The notes: generated by a model not told the origin, from the sequence alone. Shown: positions 45,246-57,046, counted from the stretch's first letter. The stretch is DNA of 64,000 nucleotides from Plumapathes pennacea (GCA_964036295.1 OZ038471.1:14588184-14652183); one strand, 5' to 3'. Translations and numbers: made by a program.

Positions 45246-45632
45246 ACCCGGTGGGCTTTTAATAGGCGCCTAGCCAGCTCACTCTTCCGAGACGGTGCTA
45301 TTCATGTTTCGTGGTGGCTTCCTGCACGGAAAAGACCGTCAGTAGCCCGATGACAGACACGAAAGTGTCTTCAATTGAGCTGACCTTCAAATCCTAATGG
45401 ACCAGTAGATGAGCTGGCATGAACCGAAGATTACGACAAAAGACGCCAGTACATGTGCGATCAAGTGGAAAGCACTCATGCAATTGACTAGACCGCATGC
45501 GCATGCTTCTCATGTAGCTCCGCAGTGACTAGGACTGGGGACGCGATAGAATATAAATAAGGAAATGCACTTTCTTGTGGAAGTTCTAATAAATTCATTC
45601 TGACACTTTTTTGTATGTTAATCCTTCCACAG

Positions 45633-45943
45633 ACCGCGTACGCCTAACACACGGGTCCTGTGGTCGGGTGGAAGTTTTTGTGAACGGCACGTGGGGAACG
45701 GTGTGTGATGATTATTTTGACAGAAACTTGAATGCCGCCAATGTGGTGTGCAGACAGCTCGGCTACTCCGGAGCAGCAAGTTATCATTGTTGTGCGCACT
45801 TCGGACAAGACAGCGGAGATATCTGGATCGATGATGTAATATGTACTGGATCGGAATCTTCCATACATGACTGTGTTCATAGTGGATATGGTGTACATGA
45901 TGGTCGTCATGGTGAAGATGTAGGTGTGACGTGCTCGACTTAA
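45633..45943 (+). CDS. SRCR domain, terminal exon
   Basis: Starts after TAATCCTTCCACAG at phase 1 and ends at the TAA at 45941-45943. It is one complete scavenger receptor cysteine-rich domain: VRLTHGSCGRVEVFVNGTWG, VCDDYFD, VVCRQLGY, IWIDDVICTGSESSIHDC and a final EDVGVTCS. SRCR domains bind polyanionic or microbial ligands in secreted and receptor proteins. The protein ends two residues after the domain. The cysteine usually found in the xNCGHxED motif is absent (GVHDGRHGED), whereas two extra cysteines occur in SYHCCAHFG and one in GSCGRV. Earlier exons are not identified. It is distinct from the TLDc gene, which has its own stop. Confidence 0.9.
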
Positions 45944-46433
45944 AACCTCAGTCTTGAGTGTTTATTAAGCAATTGCATGAAGCCAGTAACTGCAACACGA
46001 TATGATTTGTTTACAAATTTGCGATAACACATTTATTCAATTTTGTTCACTATTCACTTTTACCATTACAAGACAAATGAAGACTTACGAAAAGAAACAT
46101 TTTAAATGACCTATAACCCAAATCATATTTTGAAATCGCTTCCATGTAAACTAACAATGGGCTCACGTGACATTGTCCCCCTTTATCTCTCCCCTGGTAA
46201 GTAAATATACCGGTCCATTGTGAGGAACAGCCAGTAAGAATGAAGCAGGGTCAGTGCTCGAACGAAGGCTTTTACACTTTACACTTTAGTCATATTTCAT
46301 TACAGAATACATCACTGAAGATACTGCACCACTGGTAGCACAAGCTAATCGAGGCGGGCAGAGCTACATACTGATACAAAAGTAGAGGGAAAATAGGAAA
46401 AATCAATCAGATTTGACACTCGTTATTACAGAA
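45944..46433. other. 3' flank of the SRCR gene
   Basis: No canonical AATAAA is seen close to the stop. No feature recognised. Confidence 0.4.
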
Positions 46434-47490
46434 TTAGGGCACAATCATTACAATATAGGAATAGGACATTACGTAGGATGCATCATAAAATTCAATGTAG
46501 GAAAAAGGAACATTAAATATATATATTACAATAGGATACAATATATGAGCTAGAGACAGTAAAGTACGGATAAAAGTACAAGTTTCTCTACACGAAGTAC
46601 AAGAGTAAACTCTAAGTAACTTAATTGTTTTGATTGAGGTTGGGACGTCAGCATAAGTATCCTCTTTTTCTAAAACTTGCAAAAGCATTTTGTTTACCTT
46701 TGCTTTGAATGAAGGTTTAGTTTGTTTCCAAATATTATCAGAGATCTCATTCCATACTTTTACTTCAATGCGTGAGAAAGATTCTGTCTGTTGTTTGAGC
46801 CTAGATTATTTTCAGTAGAGTTTACTTTTAGTTGCTGCTTTTTTATAGTGGGATTGTACTCAATGTACGCTGGTAAATAATTTTAGTATGTTAAGCGGAG
46901 CCACAATGTTATTAACATTATGCATTAAGGTTGACACTGTTCTATAGTATAATATGTTTACTGGTAAAACGTTCGAGGCTATAAATAGTGGTATCGCATA
47001 CAATGCTTTGTAGCGAAGTACATTAGACTAAGGGCACGTTTTCGAAGGATTAAAATTTTATTCATGTATTTTTGGGCAGCCTGGCCCCACACAGATATGC
47101 CGTAGGGAATGTAAATCTGAATGATAGGGAGCGATAGATAGATATTCAACAGTGTAATAAAGGGAACAAAATGCCTCAGTTATGCAATAATGCCAATTGT
47201 TTTGTTTATTTTCACGGCGATATATTCTATGCGGAAACTCCATGATAAATTACTATCCAATGGAAGTTGCTGGTAGAAATTTGCGCTTTCCAAGAAGTAA
47301 AGACACGTAACTAAGGATAGAAGGATTTGTATTTGTTGCTCTGTGGCGAGAGAAGTCACAAGCAGCATCCGTACAGTGAGAACAAACAAAATGCTGACAC
47401 CAATCTGGCACTGGCTGGGTTTGGAGAAGATTTCTACCTAATCTCATAAACTCTAAACCCCAAAAGTCCCGAACAGCAGGTATTAACATC
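46434..47490 (-). pseudogene. Decayed LINE reverse transcriptase, C-terminal half
   Basis: Read on the minus strand, in order with frame changes and stops: NLSWSFRIEYIAVKINKTIG (near 47255), YIPYGISVWGQAAQKYMNKI (near 47095), ILRKRALSLMYFATKHC, and finally KMLLQVLEKEDTYADV (near 46690). This is the region after the catalytic motif of a CR1/Jockey-like RT. The YxDD core lies beyond the surviving part. Confidence 0.7.
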
Positions 47491-49191
47491 TAAAGCCGAC
47501 ATGCCAGGGCAGCTTACCCGAAGTATAAGATTTCTACATTTCTGAAAAGAAATCTGTTTGAGCCCCATTCCGTACATCGAATTGTCGGATTAAGACTAAC
47601 AAATTGTCGACAACAATCCGCGCTGCCTGGGCTTCTGTCGGTCCTCTTCTATCCTGCGTCACTATCTTGTTGCTTTGAGCTGATTTTCTTCGAGTTGAAA
47701 TCAGGATGAAGGAACAGTGAACACACAGAATAGTTAACTACCGTGGTGAAAATCTTGCACATTATGAACGGTTGCATTTTGCGATTTTTGCAAACCGGAA
47801 GTACTGTGTCGGATTTGCAAGCGAAATTTAAAATAAACGCATGGTAATAGCACTGCCATTTCATGAGTGTCTTGCAGGATTGAGTTTACACTAGACAAAT
47901 GAGTTTCAGGGGATCTATCATCAAATGCGAACTAACTTAGACTAATACAGCGCGGCACAGATTCAAATTCATCTTTTAAGTCGTTTTAATAGGACCGATA
48001 TAAATAAAAAAAGTTAATACGAGAAGCTTATAAATTGAGTGTCTGTGATACGTAACGGTTTGGAAACTCGGGACGGGAATCACTAGCAAATCGATGCAGC
48101 ACACCGCCAATCGAAGCCGCTCTCCTCTTGGACTGCTGAGCGGTAAGCAGCGCAGTCAATTCCAACATTCGTTTGGCGGGGTGGGGTACGGAAATGAGCC
48201 TGAGAACGAGGCCTCCAGAGCCGGCGGTAGCTCAGCGGTTTCTCAGCTGGGACAGTGCAATGCCCCATACATGACGTGTCATCAAACCGGCGAACGAAGT
48301 TGGGCACTGTGTTTTCTTCTCTGCGGCTTTATCTGACAAAATGTATCATGTATTAAACGCTGGTAAGTGCAAAGAGAACATTAAGTTACGATATAATGGA
48401 ACCGCTTACTGTAGGCGACGTTTAGAAGACTTTGATGCCGCCGATTCCCTCAAATTCTGACCCTGATTTGTAAAAAGTGCAATTGAAGAATACCCTGCCA
48501 CTTCAGGAATTTTAATATGTTCTGTTGTTATACAAACAATAGTGGTTCAGTGGAACCTCCCTGAGCGACCGCTTACCAGATGACCAATTGGTCACTGAGT
48601 CAAATTTCTGTTAGTGAAACCTTTCGTAAGCGGCCGCGACCGCCATTGAGGTTCACCGTTTGAGTTTTTCTATTGTTTTCTTTCTTTAGCTACGGTACGA
48701 GACCACTCTAAGCTCTCAAAGGGCAAGTTTCTGAGCAAGGACTAACTTCCTTACAGAAACCGGACCGACAAAACACTTAAATATGTATTGTAACGTGCAA
48801 CAGGACACAAGGTTGATTTCTTAGAACACAAGTTGTTTTTTACTCACTAAAACTGCATTATTTGACACTGGTTGTGGCTGTTCTTATGGTTACTACAATA
48901 GTTTTGATAAAAGCCTAACAGCATTGAATGAATTAGCAAATACAGCTTGTTTGCTGCTAATGAATGCTGATTTGTAGTAGAGAATTGGGGTAATTGAGAA
49001 AGATTCTAGTAGCTTCCCCCCACCCCCACCATGACTGGTCCACTTTTCTCCAGTCTGGCACTCTCTCAGTATAGAAGGCTTCATTTAATCTGTTGTTATT
49101 TAAGTCCTAATAAACAGCTGTCTGTAAGTAGGATTTGTTGAGAAATCTGTTCAAACGTCGTAACATTACAGTAATGTTTGGGTTCTAACAG
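47491..49191. other. No gene recognised
   Basis: Contains a diverged copy of the GAGCCTGAGAACGAGG repeat near 48196, a tRNA A-box-like GGTAGCTCAGCGG near 48227 without a B box, and a Tigger-like piece at 48545-48660. Open frames are short. Confidence 0.45.
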
Positions 49192-49272
49192 AAAAAAAAG
49201 ATGCATTCAGAGGAAGAATTTGCATACCAGGATAAAACCGCTGTGATGGTGATCGTGATCGCAGCAATGCAG
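49192..49272 (+). CDS. Candidate exon, unknown protein
   Basis: 81 bp between GGGTTCTAACAG and the strong donor CAG|GTGAGT, open in phase 0-0: KKKMHSEEEFAYQDKTAVMV then IVIAAMQ. The phase fits the candidate exons at 40644-42821, but the SRCR terminal exon lies between, so a shared gene would need that exon to be skipped or intronic. Unrecognised. Confidence 0.3.
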
Positions 49273-49329
49273 GTGAGTTCATTCCAAATGTATATCTTTG
49301 CTAACTTTACCTTCCTTTGCTAGAGACTG

Positions 49330-51015
49330 TCCACTTGCTAAATGTCCTCTCTGCAACATTTTGACACCTAAAAGTTTATGTTATGGATGACCACATGATC
49401 ATATTAGGTGCACAGTTTGATAACTTCTAATTTACAACAGGAGGTATGTTTTATTGTGTTCAGATTTATTCTTCAGCTCATCACCTTAATGATTTAAGGA
49501 TGCTTTCTTTTTGTTGCGGAGAGGACATTTCTGTTGGGGAGAGGACACATTGCTCAGAAGTTGATTTAAAATAAACTCATTATAAACTAAATAAATTCTA
49601 AAATAAACTCATGTTAGGTAAATTGTACTTTTCAAGGCTTTTAGTATATTTTGAAGTGTGCAGCAGTGTACTTCTGTGTTAGTTAAAAGTTCGAGAGGAA
49701 GATAACATTACTACAGTACAAGGCATTCTGTCTACTCAAACAGCATTTGGGAGAGCACTTGCTAATAACAATCACTTCACCACAATCAAAGTTCTTGCAC
49801 AGAGTTGGTGCCAGAATGTTTGATTGGCCTCACAAATAGATGACTTGATAAGGTACATGCCACCTGTGTGTTTTATGGCCCAGTACGATGGCAGGGCAAT
49901 GGCCCCTTTGAAACTCCAGATATGGAGGAACTTGGAACTGTTTTTCAAGCTTTCAAGGAAGCAGAGTTATCACTAAACTGCTACACTATGTTACTGTTCA
50001 GTAAACATGAGATATGTACAAACACTGTACGTTAACATGTACAAGTATTTACATGACTGTGTTGAAATCAACATTGTTGCAACAAGTTTGAAATGAAATG
50101 TTTTGAAGTTACTGTTTTGTTATTGTTGACATTTAACAGCATAGTATGTTTCTTTAAAAGCTGTTATATATTATAGGATATGATGATAACAAAGAATTTA
50201 TGTGTACTTGACAAAAAACTATTTTTGGGGGTATTTTTGCCAAGTATTCTGGATTTGGTTTTACCCATGATGCTTTGTGGTCTGAGTCAGCATTAAAGTT
50301 TATGCATTTTATAAGTTTTTTCCAGAGTTTCTGGTAACATCAGTTCTTGATGCACCAAATACAATGATTAAAACTACAATGAAGCAATTGTCTATCCATA
50401 TCAAAATCAACTTGAAAAATTTGACCACGACCCTTTTCTTTTTCAATACCATGCTAGTCTGATCAAAGGACCTTGTTTTTGTTGACGTTTATCACCATAT
50501 GTTTCACTAAAAGCTGTTTTATATTCTAGAATGTTAATAAGAGTTGTTTAACATAACACACTTTGTCAAATTCAATGAGATTTTTGTGTTATTGTTCATG
50601 GACAAAAATGTCCTCTCCGCAACATCTTCTCCGCAACAGAGACACATCAAAATATGGTCAGTTTTCCTGATGATCGAACAAATGCAGCTAATTTTTTTTG
50701 CCATATATTTAAAATATGGATACCACTCTTTAATACAAAACAAATTGTGAATCCATCATAGAATCAGAGAGCTTTTCACTTACATTTTGTAAAACAAAAA
50801 TAGCAAATTCTCTGAGTCTTCTCCACAATGATCACTTATCTTGTTGTAGTCTTCCATGGTTAAAACTTACAGAAAATTGCAACATAGTGGGCATAGATAT
50901 AATGAATGTCTACAAGAAAAAGGTAGAATTTTATTACTGTGACATTTGGATTTCGAGCTGTGGCATACTGAATGAATCTAAATGTCTTCTCCGCAACTAT
51001 GAAGTACTGTGGAAT
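49330..51015. repeat. Region with recurrent CTCTCCGCAACA words
   Basis: TCCTCTC(C/T)GCAACA-type words occur near 49340, 50608, 50629 and 50984, and inverted (GTTGCGGAGAGGACA) near 49517. A weaker variant (GTTGGGGAGAGGACA) is at 49537. The rest is AT-rich without open frames. This may be the inside of an old DNA transposon. Confidence 0.4.
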
Positions 51016-51450
51016 GACCCATTAGCAACATGTGCTTAGTCAGGGCGGAATACTGTCTTGTTCGGAATAACTTTCACATGTGTACAGTATGACCTTACTA
51101 ATTTTGACCTGGTTGAGCAAACAATGCTGGACCAGTGTACTGGCTTCTCGCAAGGTATATACTCTGCGAACTACGAACATCAATTCACAAAACGTGGGCT
51201 GAATTGGGAAGCCACAAAGTTGGAAAGATGTGAAAAGTAACCTTATTACGAGCAAAAGTTGTACTAAATAAAACTTACGGCCTTGCCTTCTACACACTCG
51301 AATACGTGGTGACAATCCATAGATCTGACAATCTGTGCTCTATCCCACTACAATTTGATATCAGACATCAAGTTCTGCACCGTCCGCTCTGTATACTCGA
51401 TTCTGTAGTGTATGACTTACCAAAATCAAATACTGTGATTCAAACTCAAA

Positions 51451-51811
51451 GAGAGCCGTGGTGGCACGGTCGCATACCAAGGGCGCGGGTTCAATCCCCG
51501 CTCAAGGCAGTGAAATTTGAGGTGTAAAAACCTGGCTCTTTACTCGTGGCTCGGATGACCACGTAAAATGGCGGTCCCGTCTCTAGATAGATAAAAGAAC
51601 CACGGGGACGTAAAAGAATCACTGAGGACGCAACCAAATCTATGGCAGTGACCACCCTCAAGTGTTCAGCAACGGCCACACTTAAGTTGGAGCCCCGCTC
51701 TGTTGTGTGTGCCCTACCACTTCAAACGGTAGAAGTGTCCTCGATTAGTAGACTACATGTAGTCCGCTAGAAGATTTGACACTTTAATAAAGTTGTTATT
51801 ATTATTATTAA
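51451..51811 (+). mobile_element. tRNA-derived SINE
   Basis: The head GAGAGCCGTGGTGGCACGGT resembles a polymerase III A box. GGTTCAATCCC at 51488-51498 is an exact B box with tRNA-like flanks (GCGCGGGTTCAATCCCCGC). A roughly 300-bp tRNA-unrelated body follows and ends in a TTATTATTATTATTA tail at about 51796-51811. No clear target duplication is visible. Confidence 0.75.
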
Positions 51812-51886
51812 ACTGAATGTTAAGAAAACAATTGAAACTGTAATATTCAGAGTAATCCATCAAAACAGTTCAAAGCACAGGCATGA

Positions 51887-53583
51887 GGGTGTTACTAAAA
51901 CGCGAAACAACGAAACAGCGAAACAACGAAACAACGAAACAGCGAAACAGCGAAACAGCTAATTATTAACTAAAATTAACGGTAATAACTAATACCGAGA
52001 TTATTACGGGGAACAACGAATTCTTAACTAAAATTTACTGCAATAACTATAAATACCTATATATGAAGGATGATTATTGAACCTATTGGTCAAATAAACA
52101 AGCCCGTTGTCATCTGTCTTTGAGATCTGGTATTTCCGGTATTTCCGGAGTGTTGTATCAAAGTGCATCAAAGAACAGAATACTCTAATGATAAAATGGC
52201 TCCAGAGAAACTCAATCCAGCCCCTGGTATTGTTGTATGAGTCAAATCCATCTGGGATCTTGTCGTGAAACTAAGGGATTTGAACATTCTTGGCCACGGC
52301 GTACGGAAACCCCTCGCCCACGGAACCGCAACCGTTGGTGATAATTAAACTCTGTTTTTCAGATAGTGTCACTGTGGGGCGTGATGGTATGATACAATAC
52401 AATACAATACAATACAATAATTTATTTAAAGTCGATAACGTGGGGAGTGGTTGCCCAATCTCCCGAGCCATTGGCTCATGTAAAAAACGCTCGACAACTT
52501 ATAAGAATAACTGACTACAACCTATAATTGATAACTAACTGGCTACTAAGAAAATCTAAAACGTGTCTAAAATTCAATAATACAAGTTAACGATTAATTA
52601 CTAAAGAATATACAATAAAGTGTAGTTAATTAAATTACATGCAATGTTGGCACTTACAGCCATTTTGAAATTTATTTTCATGAATTACCTTATTTAAAAT
52701 TTTACGAAATTGAGGAAGAGAGTCAGTGTTTTTAGCCTCTAATGGTAATTGATTCCAAGCATGAGATATAATATAGGAAAAGGAATTATGCAGATAATGG
52801 CTATTACATAAAGGCTGCTCGACGTTGTGTCCCCCTCCTCTTAAGTTATATCGGGTGGCACGTGGCTTAAAGAGGTTAGAAATGTAAATAGGACCTTGTT
52901 GCTTTATACATTTAAAGTATGTTATTAGTGCTTGTTCATGTCGTCTGTGCTCTAGGGAGCGCATAGAGGCCAGCCTGAGGACTTCTTCATATTCAGAAGA
53001 GCTTCCTAGGTTCAGTAGTGTTTTCAGACCGTAATGGTTGGCAGATTCAAGCTTTCTTTTCAGGGGTTTTCCAATGCCCAGTAAAATGGGGCTGCAGTAC
53101 TCAAAATGCGGAAGGACGTATGCTTTGTAGAGTTTGAGCATTATGTCATGATCCCACTTGGAAATGACTCAATTAAATATAGTCCCTTCATTCTAGTGTT
53201 CGTCAAAAGTTTAAGCTATTTTACCATTAGAGTATTCAGTGTGTGTGATTGGAAATCTGTTCTTTGATGCTGTTACTTTTAAAAAAAATAGCGCGTTACA
53301 ACACTCCGGAAATACCGGAAATACCGGTGCTCAAAGACAGATTGATGCCAACTTGACGCAACATGACAACGGGCTTGTTTATTTGAGCAATAGGTCAATA
53401 ATCATCCTTCATATATAGGTATTAGCTATTGCAGTAAATTTTAGTTGTTTCCCTGTAATAATCTCGGTATTAGTTATTACCGTTAATTTTAGTTAATAAT
53501 TAGCTGTTTCGCTGTTTCGTTGTTTCGTTGTTTCGCTGTTTCGCTGTTTCGTTGTTTCGCTGTTTCTCGTTTTAGTAACACCC
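51887..53583. mobile_element. Foldback element D, 9-bp target duplication
   Basis: 1697 bp. The ends GGGTGTTACTAAAACG are inverted and flanked by CAGGCATGA at 51878-51886 and 53584-53592. Each arm is about 270 bp: a subterminal tandem array of GAAACAACGAAACAGC units, then a conserved block including CAATAATCATCCTTCATATA, then ATTTCCGGTATTTCCGG near the inner edge. The centre holds a 5'-truncated LINE. No transposase is present. The surrounding repeat occurs without the element at 56967-57046. Confidence 0.92.
52389..53155 (-). pseudogene. 5'-truncated LINE inside foldback element D
   Basis: The minus-strand frame 52635-53141 (168 codons) reads LYKAYVLPHFEYCSPILLGI, KRKLESANHYGLKTLLNL and SHAWNQLPLEAKNTDSLPQF, the C-terminal part of a CR1/Jockey-like RT. 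It ends in a TGTAT/TTGTA pentamer tail (plus strand ACAAT repeats at 52391-52419). It must have inserted after the foldback formed. Confidence 0.85.
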
Positions 53584-53592
53584 CAGGCATGA

Positions 53593-55548
53593 TTTCATTG
53601 ACTTCCGTGAAATTTTAACTATAATCTTACACCATCCGCTTTGCTTTAAACATCCGTTGGGCTGGCCACAGTTCCGTGTACTCTGCGCATCCCATACAGG
53701 AATCGGGCTGAAGAGACTCGACTTCAATTTCAGGAAAAAACGAAACTCACTTATCGTGAGCAAAAACAATGTAAAAATTCATATAGGCCTCTTCATACTC
53801 GAGTGCAATCAAAAGTGGATCCCTTACCCTATTTCAGACCAAAATATCTGATTTTCTATACTCTACTTCAGACTTGGCTCCGAAAATGTGTACCCTATTT
53901 CAAACCTGACTCCAAAATGTATACCCTATTTTCAGACCTATTTTAGATATTTTTTTTCTTTTGCAACGATTTCCGCCCTGTGTTTTCTTCCATTTGTCGT
54001 GCAATGTCCGCGGCGACACATTTCTATTAAAATTATATCCTATCCAGACTAAAAAAACAAAATCGATACCCAACTTCAGACCAAAATGGCAAAATCTATA
54101 TCCTATTTCAGACTAAAAATGTTTGAAAACGATAGCCTTCGGGGCGTCACATAGGGGGATACTCCTACATATAAGCCATATAGGTCCCCCCCCCCCCCCC
54201 CGCGCCAAAAACTTTGGTGACAGACGCCAGTTATAATTTTTCTTCAGTTACACAATGTCTCTGGTAACGTGGTCTGGATCATCAATTTCAGACGGCATGA
54301 TGTGCTGTTAATTTGATAGAATTGTTTGGTCCCGTTCCTAGCAGTGCTCATTTTTTTGACAGATAAAACTGAAGCAATGACGGTCGAAAGAGTTCGAAAG
54401 AAGTTACCCCTTGCCTCCCTCCCTCCCTCCCCCAATTCCATCCATACGCTTCACTGAACGTTTCGCTCTTATTCAGTATATCAGTTCCACAAATTTTGCC
54501 TTAAAACCTTGGAGCTACAAACGGAAACTGGCACCCAGCGTGTCGGAAACGGTTTATCTATTCACTTGTTGATTTAGCTGGTACGCACAGGGCGACTATC
54601 CACAATTCCCACCCCACTCTCACATCCATACGCGTTACTACTGATTCAACTCAGTAGAATTATTTACTGGGAAACTTATGTTATTAAATTAAAATGATCT
54701 CGTTAGAATCCAGAACTTATTTCAAGACAAATACAGTTTATAGAAAATATACAACCTGGAATAAAGGAATCAAAATTTCGATCAATCTCGCAATTAAAGA
54801 ATTTTTAAAACCTTACAAAATGTTATATTATGCCAAAATAGGCGTTTGAAAAAGCATAGTCATACAAATTATGTAAAACTTCGATTGGTGGGATATAGAT
54901 TTTGCCTCTTTGGTCTGAAATAGGGTATCGAATTTGTCTTTATGGTCTGGGATACTGTATGATTTAAGCAGAAATGTGTCCCCGCGGACATTGCACGGCA
55001 AATGGAAGAAATCGTTGCGGAAATCGTTGCGGAAATTGTTGCAAAAGAAAAAAGATATCTGAAAAAGGTCTGAAACAGGGTATAAATTTTGGAGTCAAGT
55101 CCAAAATAGGGTGTAGAAAATCAGATTAGGATAAGAGTTTTCAGGACCGGGCGGCATACACCCACCCAAAATTATGATGAGTATCCCCCCTCCCCCATGT
55201 TTATACAGCTAATTGGCTTAAATTTTATAATACTTTAATCACATGCCAATAAAGCCGCTTGGATGTGCAATCTCAGGAGAGCAACGACGGAAATTATATA
55301 CATTTCACGGAATCCTTGTTCTGTTTGGTTATTGACGAACGGTGTTGGACGTGATGAAAAGGACAGCCTGTATCAGTCAAGCTGTTCTCAGGCCATCAAA
55401 GGAATAATACCGAACAGCGGGAGATTTTACCCTCCTGGTCTGGCCTTTGTTACGGCTTTCGCATAGAGCACTATTTTCGAAATAAAATCTACTCATGCCG
55501 AAATCATGCGAGCCACATTGCGTTCGAATTGTGGGGGTACCACAATAA
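53593..55548. repeat. Two inverted copies of the GGTCTGAAATAGGG family
   Basis: 53800-54203 and 54890-55199 are the same family in opposite orientation, sharing GTCCGCGG.GACACATTTCT and ATTTTGGTCTGAAATAGG words. The first ends in a 16-base C run at 54187-54202. Between them (54210-54880) nothing is recognised. Confidence 0.65.
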
Positions 55549-56411
55549 ACTACAGAATACCCCGCACTAGAAGGGCTATCTGCCTATCCGGATACGCGGA
55601 TGCGCGGTGAAGTCAGACCACCCCTCCCCCTAACTTTTTTAAGTGCTGTATGAAGTAGATACGCGGATACCCAGTGGAGGTAGACCACCCCTCCCCCTTA
55701 GTTTTGAAGTACCAAAAACTTAGGGGGAGGGGTGGTCTAATTCCACTGCGTATCCGCGTATCCACTTCCACATATACTTCAAAAACTTAGGGGGAGGGGT
55801 GGTCTAATTCCACTGCGTATCCGCGTATCCACCTCCACATATACTTCAAAAACTTAGGGGGAGGGGTGGTCTAATTCCACTGCGTGTCCGCGTATCCACC
55901 TCCACATATACTTCAAAAACTTAGGGGGAGGGGTGGTCTAATTCCACTGCGTGTCTGCGTATCCACTTCCACATATACTTCAAAAACTTAGGGGGAGGGG
56001 TGGTCTAATTCCACTGCATATCCGCGTATCCACCTCCACATATACTTCAAAAACTTAGGGGGAGGGGTGGTCTAATTCCACTGCGTGTCCGCGTATCCAC
56101 TTCCACATATACTTCAAAAACTTAGGGGGAGGGGTGGTCTAATTCCACTGCGTATCCGCGTATCCACTTCCACATATACTTCAACAATTTAGGGGGATGG
56201 GTGGTCTAATTCCACTGCATATCCGCGTATCCACTTCCACATATACTTCAAAAACTTAGGGGGAGGGGTGGTCTAATTCCACTGCATATCCGCGTATCCA
56301 CTTCCACATATACTTCAACAATTTAGGGGGATGGGTGGTCTAGCTTGACTGCGTATCCGCGTATCCTCCGTTTTCTAGGGGTGCTCCAAAATATGCGGGG
56401 TATTCTGTAGT
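55549..56411. mobile_element. TIR element carrying a 67-bp G-rich tandem array
   Basis: Ends ACTACAGAATACCCCGC are inverted at 55549 and 56411. The interior is about ten tandem units of 67 bp (55718-56365), each containing TTAGGGGGAGGGGTGGTCTA and GCGTATCCGCGTATCCAC. Two further units near 55580-55717 lie in the opposite orientation, so the left arm and the array can pair. No transposase is present. Units differ by a few substitutions, with a higher-order pair at the right end (CAACAATTTAGGGGGATGGG variants alternate). Confidence 0.88.
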
Positions 56412-56599
56412 TACTCCATCATTGTGTTTCTCTGGACTCTAAATCTTCTGGGAATGACCTGGACACAGTCATTGAAAAGGGGTGACATAGTGTAGCTGAA
56501 AAACATTTTAACCGTCCGTCGCCAAAATTACCGGCGAAGTCAGTTCAGTCAGTCAGTCAGTCATTCAGTTGAGTCAGTCCAGTCCAGGTTTATCCTTTG

Positions 56600-56905
56600 C
56601 ATGTCCTCTGCTTGAATGTTCTCCCGTTGAATGTCGCCCCGTTGAATGTCGGCGTCTTGAATAACGAACATCGTGATCGAATAACGAATAGCAACGAACG
56701 AATAACGAACGTCAACATCGAATAACGAATGTCGAGTTTGAACAACGAACGTCGAATTGCCCAAACAACGAATGACTAAGATCGAATAACGAATGCCGAC
56801 GTTGAAAAACGAATGTCTTCTCCTTGAATAACGAATGTCGTAGTTGAAAAATGAATGAAAAGAAATCAAATAATGAATGTCGAGATTGAATAATACGCAT
56901 GATAA
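56600..56905. repeat. GAATAACGAATGTC minisatellite
   Basis: About 14 degenerate units of roughly 20-25 bp with the core GAATAACGAATGTCGA. Preceded by CAGTCAGTCAGTCATTCAG. The open frame on the minus strand is a by-product of the repeat. Confidence 0.85.
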
Positions 56906-56966
56906 AACTTGACTAACGCGGAATGTAGAGTTTGAATTTTGGCAGGGAATACGCGCCATAAGTATA

Positions 56967-57046
56967 TTCAAACTGTGAGTAATCTATCAAAACTGTTCAG
57001 AATATGGGGATGATTTCATGGACTTCCGTGAAATTTAAACTAGAAT
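56967..57046 (+). repeat. Unoccupied homologue of the element D target
   Basis: AGTAATC(T)ATCAAAAC(T)GTTCA followed by GATGATTTCATGGACTTCCG matches 51850-51886 joined to 53593-53626, with the foldback absent. Confidence 0.8.

Noticed and set aside
48215..48310. tRNA gene suggested by GGTAGCTCAGCGG
   Set aside because: No B box or acceptor-stem pairing could be found downstream.
51058..51240. 60-codon plus-strand ORF
   Set aside because: No similarity and no splice or promoter context.
43670..56365. Tandem arrays at 41.7, 43.7 and 55.7 kb as CRISPR-like arrays
   Set aside because: The units are head-to-tail with no unique spacers, and the genome is animal.
56561..56971. 136-codon minus-strand ORF rich in RHSLF repeats
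   Set aside because: It is the translation of the GAATAACGAATGTC minisatellite.
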